Origin: Spirogloea muscicola
Lineage: Eukaryota > Streptophyta > Zygnematophyceae > Spirogloeales > Spirogloeaceae
Direction of reading: 5' to 3'
DNA length: 21,656 bases
Assembly (NCBI GenBank): GCA_009602725.1
Contig: WELB01000007.1
Location: 104,157 to 125,812, forward strand
The notes below the pieces were generated by a model, which saw only the letters and a list, made by a program, of their open reading frames with translations, had not been told where the DNA came from and searched no databases. This document shows, piece by piece, positions 14,793 through 21,656 of this stretch (the first letter of the stretch is position 1; every line of letters begins with the position of its first letter). The position numbers were made by a program, and so were the translations under genes.

Positions 14793-15079
14793 CCTGGAAA
14801 CCGGGAGGTGCTTTCCAGGAGCCTGGGGGGTGGGGACCAACTCCGTCGCCTAATGCAGGCGCCGGTCGGAGCCCAAATGGTAGCACTTACCAGGGAGGCG
14901 CTATTGGCGCTCCATTCCCCCGGCCCCACGGCTGTCGGCTGGTCGTCCTGACAGGCCGCCCAGGTCCATGTGGGCGGCTCCGCCAATGATGTGGCAGCGC
15001 AGCCCGCCGCTGACGCCAGCGGCGCTGAGCTACTGGCTAAGCGGCAGTAAAAACGACCCAGTGACGCAAGCGCGCGTCA
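14793..15079. repeat. Cluster of four perfect GC-rich inverted repeats
   Basis: CCTGGAAA 14793-14800 pairs with TTTCCAGG 14812-14819. GCCGCCCA 14955-14962 pairs with TGGGCGGC 14971-14978. CGCCGCTG 15005-15012 pairs with CAGCGGCG 15017-15024 over a 4-nt loop. TGACGC 15062-15067 pairs with GCGTCA 15074-15079. Three 8-bp stems and one 6-bp stem in under 300 bp, upstream of OYE paralogue 2. Confidence 0.6.
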
Positions 15080-15846
15080 GCCCGGTCAGGTGGGTCCAGG
15101 TGGCCGTGCATGATAGCCAAATATCGGTTGTTCTATCACTTGGACAGATGTGTTGTGCTTCGACATCTTGTGTTGTACTTCAGACAGCACTCCCGTGTTC
15201 CACAGAGAACTAGTCTGGCCTCAATTGCAATCACGGAGTAGACCCAATTTACCTTTCTTCCTCTTTCTTCCTATCTTGTACCAACCATGCTTGCTGGGCC
15301 ACCTAGGGACGACTTATATGGCGCCATGTCCACGCAAGCCCACCTATTTGCGCCATGAGCGCCTCCAAATGCCGCTGCCTCCACCTCTCTCATTGTCACA
15401 GGCGTTTAAGCGCCGGACTGTCTGCTTAGCAGTATTCAACAGCAGAGCTGCCTGTGTATGAATATCTGAGCACCTGTGGACCAACTTAAACGCTGCGCCT
15501 TGAGATGCTAAACATTTGTGCCTGAAGTATAGTCATGACGAGCCTCGCCACATGGCACCCTCAACCAATATCCCTTCGGGTCAACAACCCCCGTGCTTGC
15601 ATAAGCTGTCATATCGACTACTCAGTAAGGATGAGGCAAAGTGAGCAAGTGGCCTGAACAATTTGCAGGCGGAGAGATGACAATTACTTCGACATGTGCT
15701 TAAGCCAAGGCTCTTGCAAGCAAGTTCGATGCCCTTGAAGGAGCAAGAGGAGGTTATCGGGTGTGCGAAGAGCCTAAGCGTAGAGACAAAGCCTTGGAAA
15801 CGGCTTGTTCACATGCTGCATTGCCAACACCTGCACAGACCTCCTG
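15080..15846. other. 3' flank of the AP-1 gamma gene, no gene seen
   Basis: No coding region with family likeness or splice support is visible on either strand. It presumably holds the AP-1 gamma 3' UTR at its right end and distal promoter sequence of OYE paralogue 2 at its left. Confidence 0.5.
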
Positions 15847-18800
15847 CTATAAATGCTGCGGGAAATTGGACACCTGTCCTTGCTCAAGCACGTCTTGACC
15901 AAGAGCCTTGTATGCTATTCTCAACTTCATCACAAGGGCTTTCTGCACGGACGAGGGAACAGCCATCAGCATATGTACGTATATATATGCACACAAAGCT
16001 TGCCCTTGACAATGCGACAAGGCACACAAAACAGATGGTTGAGAGTGTCCAGACTGCCAAGCTCAAAGACATCCATCATAGATACACTGAATTCCAGTTC
16101 CAAGATTTGTTTGGTATGAAGGATGTCGGTTACCACCTGGCCATGGAGGCTGTTAGTCACTACCATGTCTTGTGTGACTGAGCCACTGTTAGCCGGTAAC
16201 ATGCTGGCGGATGCAGGCTCCAAGCGGAGTTGCATAAACTGCTCAAGCATCAGAAGCAATAAAGTGCATGTGAGAGATTGCATGCTTTCTTCCACCCACA
16301 CACAAGCCTTGCTCCCTCCTTGCAAGATATCACTTTCTCAGATTCACACGCAACTAGCATATCCTTAGTCTGGTTCTTCACAGCCTCTCGACTTGTTGCT
16401 GGCTATTCGATTTATATCTTGCTGGCTGAGCTCTGAAGTAGTTGAGTGAACAAGTAGCAAAGCAGTGGCTCAAAGCATGGCTGATAATATGTGCCACTTA
16501 TGTGTAGAGATTGTTGGATACCTTGGGCACGGCAGCTTGGAAGACGAAATCATTGAGGGGGTCCGAGGTGTTGTTGAAGAAGGTGGCATGAATGTGGGTG
16601 ACTTGAGCATTGCTGTTATCCTTTCTAAGGTCGAATAAAATCTTGAGCTTTGCGCTCTGAAAAGCCACAGTGGAGGGGATGGCTGCACACACATGCAACG
16701 TACACAGATAAGAGCCCTGTCCCAAAGCTTTATGACCTTGGACTGCAAGCTGGACAAAGATGACAAGCATTAATAGATTCATTTTTGTGCCATGCATACC
16801 ACTACCACATGTACACATCTCAACCTACCATTTCTCAAGAGATGCATATCCCAGTAAGCAATGCCTGGTGATAATTCTCACAGCAAGGGTCAGGCACGAC
16901 AGACCAATGCGATACATTGTGATTTGATATCATTTGGCACGTGTCTTACCTGGAGCGCTAGCCACAGGTGATTGTATGTGTAAAGAGCCAAATGAATCGA
17001 CAGGAGTAGGTGGCAGGGGAGAGGTGGAAGTCTCTGCTGGGGAAGAAGTGCCTAGAAGGAGATTGAAAGGGTCTGAGACAGTCGATGCCGAGGCGGCTGA
17101 GGCAGTAGGAGCAGTGGAAGGTGTGTCGCCGAGAGAGAGCAAGTCTAAAAGAGCGTCTACACCACTTGTACCTGCATATCATGGATGACAAGATCAGCTC
17201 TGCTAAATTTACCAAAGGTGGCACACAAATTACTGGTCGATAGCCCTGATCGCACATTGTTCACAACATGAATACTGGAGTGTTGATATTACCACAACCA
17301 TATCTATGTTGCAGGTAGGAGATGGACAATGCATGGTAGAAAGTTCATGCCAGACTTCTCCGCCCTTATGACAATAACACACTGAAGATGGGCAAGCAGC
17401 AAGAAGTAGCTCATTGAAACCATTGAAGAGACGAAGACATGTGTGACATAAGCAATACCACTTGAACTTGTAGGAGGAGCTCCAAGCATGTCAAGAAGGC
17501 CATTCTGTGCTTGAGAGGAAGAGCTTGGTTGTGATGCAGCACCATCGTCCACACTGAAGTCCAGCAGGTCTGCAAGCATTGGCTGTACTGGTGCTTTGAT
17601 GCCGTTTGGTTGCACATTTGACCTGGCATCAACTTGGAGCAATTGTGAGGATCAAGCGGGCTGCGACGGCCATCCAGAAAAACAGCACGAATGATCTGCA
17701 TCAAGCTGCAGGGCATTTTCAAGACAATTACACAGCAAGGTCTTTCCTGTGAGCACGTTTCAATCGTATATTATATTCATTGGCCAAGTAATTGCAGATG
17801 AGGTGTAATTCCACAAGCAGACTTGTGAAGCTCACCTGGACTGTGAGTCTGCCTTGGTGACATCAACAGCTAAGCCTGTCTCAACCTGCTGCTTTGTCAA
17901 GTAGGTAGCCTCATCTAACGCTGGCATCTTCTCCATGAGAGCAGTCCTGTCAAGGGGAGTGGCAAATGGAAGGGTGCCTCAAGTGGTCATCATGGAGGAA
18001 ATCCAGAAATAAGATTGTCTCCACAAGACCCTCTATAAGGCATCAACTAAATCAGAGCAAGGTTCATACTACGTCAACGTGATACTGACCTGAGCTTACT
18101 ATGCCTAGCCAGTATCGTGCTAAACTCGACTGCCCTTTGTTGAAGCTCCAGCTGAAGGCTGCTTCTGTGCTGCTCAATCAAGTCCTTGACTCTTCTGGAG
18201 TCACAGTACAATGGAGCTTGTGAGAACTCTTGAGTTGGATGTCATTAAACGCCATATCATGCTCCTCAGCTGGCCTGTGCAAGAAGCACCATTGCAGGCT
18301 AATCTAACTTCATGATAGCTAGAAGTGGAAGTGGCAGAATTTCCTGCCGGTCTAGTAGCTGAGATTATGCAAGGCAGAGTTAGAAGTGGTGAGGAGTTAC
18401 CCTGAACAAGACGGGAACCTGGAGGACAACTTTAGCAGCGCAACAAGAGCATAGGCTCGAGCAGCTGGCGAAGACCGTTGGTCTGCTAGCACGCTCTCCA
18501 GAACGTCAGTTGCGTCTGCCTCAGTGACCTGCAACAAATGAGCAACTCCACTAATTTGGGAAACATTCTGTAGCTGCTATTAAAAGTATTGGCGTAGGCA
18601 ATGCGTACATAGCCATCCTGGAGCTGCTGCTTGTGAAGTCGGGTTGTTTTGAGAGTATACCGTCATAACTTCTTCGCCCTCAAGCTCATCAGTTGGTTTC
18701 ACGAGTAGTTCCCCGTACTCGCCAATACACCAGACAGTAAGCTGTGCCAAGCTTTCCTGCATGCAAATGTAACCCATTTACATTATGCTCAGCGCCACTG

Positions 18801-21656
18801 AATCTGTTGATTACTGACAATGCTTTTCTCAGAAACTGCGATCTTGACATGCTAGCCAGGATCATGCTATATGACACTGGCCGTACAAAGTACTGCACGT
18901 ATTGTCGACCTCGTCTGACAAGCAGGAGCAGGAGAACTACCTGGCCCTGCCAGCTCTGGAATGCTCGATAGACGAGTCGCACAGTATACCCATGGAGCTC
19001 AGGTGCATTCATAATAAGAACAATGAGGGATCGTACAAAGTCCTCCCCAACATACTGTCCAGCCTGCAGGTCAGGTACAAGCGTAGAAGACACTTAAGAC
19101 ATATCTCCTAGACTTTCTGTAGGAGCTCTTGGGGATGCTGGTCAGCAGACCGCCTCTGACTATTCTATAAGACTTGCTGGAACTCAGACCAAGGCAAGGA
19201 CTCTACCCATCAGTATAGGCTGCACGATGTGAACAATGTAAGACTACATTACCTCAACCATGACTTTGACAAGAATGTCCAGGTGCCACCGCTTGTTTGG
19301 TGAGAACCTGGACATGGTGCATGTGGACAGCGCCATCAGCATGTAAGCAATGAATACAATCGTATTGGCTCTCAGCAGCAAACAAGCCCATCACAAAGAC
19401 CTGAACTCGAGTCACCTCCCACAAGGACAGGGCTTCACTTTGACGGACCTCTGGACCAGCAAGCAGATCTTGGCTGTGAGATCTGGCTTGAACTCTGGCG
19501 CACTGATTTTCAGGTACTCCAGAAGCTCCTTAGTAGATGCCTTCACATTGTTCTCATTGACCAGGGCATAAACAAGCTCAAGAGCCCGTCGCTGAATAGA
19601 CACATCAGAGTCCTGCACGATAGCAATCAAAATGGGCATCAGTTTGTTCTGGCTTGCTTCATGAGCTGCAATGCAAGTTCAGCTCCTGCCCACTGACTTA
19701 TGGATCCCAAAGAGAGGTGCTGAGTGTGGATGTAAAAAGCTGGACCTTGATGCACTCGAGGATGGTATTGCGATGTCTTTGCACAGCTTGCGTGTCCACC
19801 GCAACTACCTTGACGAGCATGTTGAGTGCCACATACCTGTCCAAGCCACGTCGTGTTGTTCAGTACACAGAGAGATTGCTAATTAGCTGAGAACCCCAAA
19901 GGGAGCACAACGCGAGTACCGGCCTGACAAACTCCTGCCTTCAAGCACACCTTATATTGTTGTCGCGGTTTGCAAGAAAGCGGCCCAGAATGTTGATAGC
20001 GAGCACGCGCAAGCCACCGATAGCTTCAACAGCCATGATGGTTTGCACGCATTCATAGAGGATGGCGTTGCCAGCATTCTTGTTCGACTCTGTGTTTGTA
20101 GCGACCTGGCCACAGCGACCTTTATCAGACCACTGCCGCCTAGAATGCACTCGCTTGACTGGGTGAGCTGCGTGAGCTTGCATGTACGTGCTACAACTTC
20201 CAGACTGTCAGGTTCTTCCACAACCTGACGTAAGCACCAGCCGCAGCCTGATATACAGGAGCATGCAGTCAAACAGGGGTGACTTGAGTGCATGATTGCC
20301 CAAGCTTGCCTGTGCAAGGACGTCACTCATGATGTCGCTAGCGTCCGGGTCGTTCCTCCCAAGCAGACGAAGCAGGCGCAGAATGAGAATCTGCAGGAAC
20401 GGGTCAGTGACGCCGCCAACATCGTACTCGGGGGCGTAGCCGCTGATCACCAGGTTCTTCAGGATGCGCACCAGCGCAGGTGTTTGCTGCATGAAAACAT
20501 TGCAAGTGTGTCGGTGCCTGTGATTGCCATGCGTGCACACGCTTCGACCCCTCGGCCATAAAGCTCGAGAAGCTATCACTGAGCATCTCAGAAGTCCGAT
20601 GCCTAGTGCATGGAGAGGTGCAGGGTGCCTGTAGACTGTGATGCTCCGACCAGCCTTGAGCTCACCCTGCGGAAGAGGTCGAGTGCGCTGGCGGATACCA
20701 AGCACAGCTCCGTCACGAGCTTGACTCCAGAGATGAGCACTCCGTGGTGCTTGTCGATCAAGAGGCCAGAGGCAGGGCCCACAAGGTTCTCAACCAGCTC
20801 GGGGACCTTCCGGACGAGCCGCACAGAGCAGAGGGCCGCCTGCAACCAGGTGATGCAGTCAGCTAAGCCCACAAGCTGCGGACAGCTCATGTCGCACCGA
20901 AAGCTGCCCCCAGTGCACCCCATGATTTTGCACAAGCTGGCTGCCAAAGAGAATATGGGGTGGAGGCATCAGTTGGTTAGGAAAGGACTGCTGTTATTGA
21001 AACTGCAGTCGACGCCTGTGAGGAAGTCAGCACCTTCTTGCGGATGTACGAGTTGTTGCTGCTGAGCAGCCGCTCGATCTCGGGGGCGAGATCGCGCGAC
21101 ATCTCCGCCGAGCCGATGTTGCCGAGCGCGCACAGTGCCAGGCCCACAATGTACTGGTTGCTGTGGTTGTTGAGGTCGCTGTCCCACGCCGCACGACAGA
21201 AAGTGAGCGCCAACGTCGTCAGGCCACAGCACGGGCTCCGCCAAGCCAGAGGCGGTGAAGGCGACTCCGAGCATGGCGACCGACATTGCGCATCGCTCAG
21301 GCTCGCTCGAAGCAGATCAGAGCGCGGCGATGCGGCAATTGCGCATCTACGGGATTTGAACCGGTGACCTTCAATTTGAGATCACAGGCTCTTGGATTGT
21401 GGGCCAGGCCAATGCCGCCATGAGAGGTGGCGGCGCCTCACTTCTTGAGGGAGTTGGTGACGAGCATGAGGACCTCCTGGCGCTCGTCGAGGAGCAGCAT
21501 GAGGCCGAGGTAGCCGACGCGCTTCTCCGGGAAGCCGCCGCCGGCGACGAGCTTGAGGCACTCCATCTGGCCAAAGTGCGTCGGGTAGCCCAGCATGTGC
21601 ACGAACATGAGCTTGGCGACGTTGCGGTGGCGGTGGTCCGCCGCGGCGCCGCCGCC
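15847..21656 (-). CDS. AP1G: AP-1 complex subunit gamma (5' partial)
   Basis: Eighteen exons read leftwards: <21656-21442, 21178-21034, 20839-20666, 20486-20310, 20105-19951, 19836-19746, 19612-19449, 19307-19253, 19063-18941, 18756-18661, 18528-18401, 18194-18090, 17946-17836, 17622-17459, 17171-16950, 16682-16522, 16238-16137 and 15942-15847 (stop TAG). They give 827 visible residues; about 50 N-terminal residues lie outside. The large subunit of the clathrin adaptor AP-1 sorts cargo at the trans-Golgi network and endosomes. Trunk (about 1-565, helical repeats): [92 protein letters not shown] and [11 protein letters not shown]. Hinge (about 566-708): low-complexity with LLDLL/LLDML clathrin-box-like motifs. 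Gamma ear (about 709-827): [18 protein letters not shown] and [12 protein letters not shown]. Intron 4 is GC-AG. The adaptor family is sure; gamma rather than alpha follows from hinge and ear. Confidence 0.95.
20106..20309 (-). other. GC-AG intron in AP-1 gamma
   Basis: Reading leftwards, exon 4 ends CTTGCACAG and the intron opens GCAAGC instead of GT; the acceptor is GTGGCCAG at 20106. The joined protein, [15 protein letters not shown], matches the family without gap and no GT donor gives this join. CAG|GCAAG is the usual context of minor GC donors. Confidence 0.85.
20990..21656. promoter_or_regulatory. CpG-rich 5' portion of the AP-1 gamma gene
   Basis: The first two visible exons and their intron are strongly GC/CpG-rich. 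Exons further into the gene, from about 19900 leftwards, are markedly poorer in CpG and richer in TG/CA. The same 5' bias is seen in the other genes here. Confidence 0.45.
21340..21413 (-). ncRNA. tRNA-promoter-like sequence (degenerate tRNA or SINE head) in AP-1 gamma intron 1
   Basis: On the minus strand GGTTCAAATCC (21362-21352) is an exact RNA polymerase III B-box. TGGCCCACAAT (21406-21396) fits the A-box at 10 of 11 positions. Their starts are 44 bases apart, the spacing inside a tRNA. The T arm folds with one mismatch, but acceptor, D and anticodon stems do not pair properly, so it is not a working tRNA gene as read. Confidence 0.4.

Noticed and set aside
14543-14986. Minus-strand frame of 147 codons upstream of OYE 2
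   Set aside because: Composition changes abruptly within it, no family is recognisable, and it spans a repeat fragment and hairpins; probably chance.

Overview
The window looks like nuclear DNA of a photosynthetic eukaryote, most likely a green alga. Its five genes are split by many small introns with GT-AG borders (one GC-AG). Two of them encode plastid-type or algal/plant-type proteins: a DUF3007/DAC-like thylakoid factor and a YchJ-domain protein with a targeting-like N terminus. Gene 5' ends are very GC- and CpG-rich, while gene interiors are richer in TG/CA. I rebuilt exons by hand from splice sites, phase continuity and protein-family continuity; every model closes in frame.

Layout. 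(1) 1-1398, + strand: 3' part of a DUF3007/DAC-like gene (4 exons, start outside the window), with an odd GAGTCA-rich repeat in intron 1. (2) 1399-2950: no gene; holds the 3' end of a degenerate retroelement (about 2280-2510). (3) 2951-4880, +: four-exon gene for a UPF0225/YchJ-like protein. (4) 5569-8209, -: eight-exon Old Yellow Enzyme (OPR-like ene-reductase). (5) 8210-11396: repeat-rich spacer with more retroelement ends, a 95-bp tandem repeat full of bZIP and G-box palindromes, and a solo 3' tail. (6) 11397-14422, -: nine-exon second OYE gene, a tandem paralogue of (4) with the same intron positions but an added N-terminal targeting-like exon. (7) 14423-15846: GC-rich promoter side with a G-run tract, a cluster of perfect hairpins and a repeat fragment. 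(8) 15847-21656, -: 18 exons of the AP-1 clathrin adaptor gamma subunit; only about the first 50 residues lie beyond the window edge.

Function. The DAC-like protein and perhaps the YchJ-like protein point to the plastid. The OYE pair are flavin ene-reductases, probably acting in different compartments. AP-1 gamma is a trans-Golgi/endosome housekeeping coat subunit. Apart from the tandem OYE pair I see no operon-like or defence-like functional cluster.

The most unusual signals are in non-coding DNA: a dispersed 3'-tail family with a conserved hairpin shared by two retroelement ends and further fragments; a duplicated CRE/G-box block with a perfect 20-bp palindrome; a TGAGTCA array inside the DAC-like intron; and a tRNA-promoter-like sequence in an AP-1 gamma intron. 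I found no CRISPR array, rRNA gene or intact tRNA gene.
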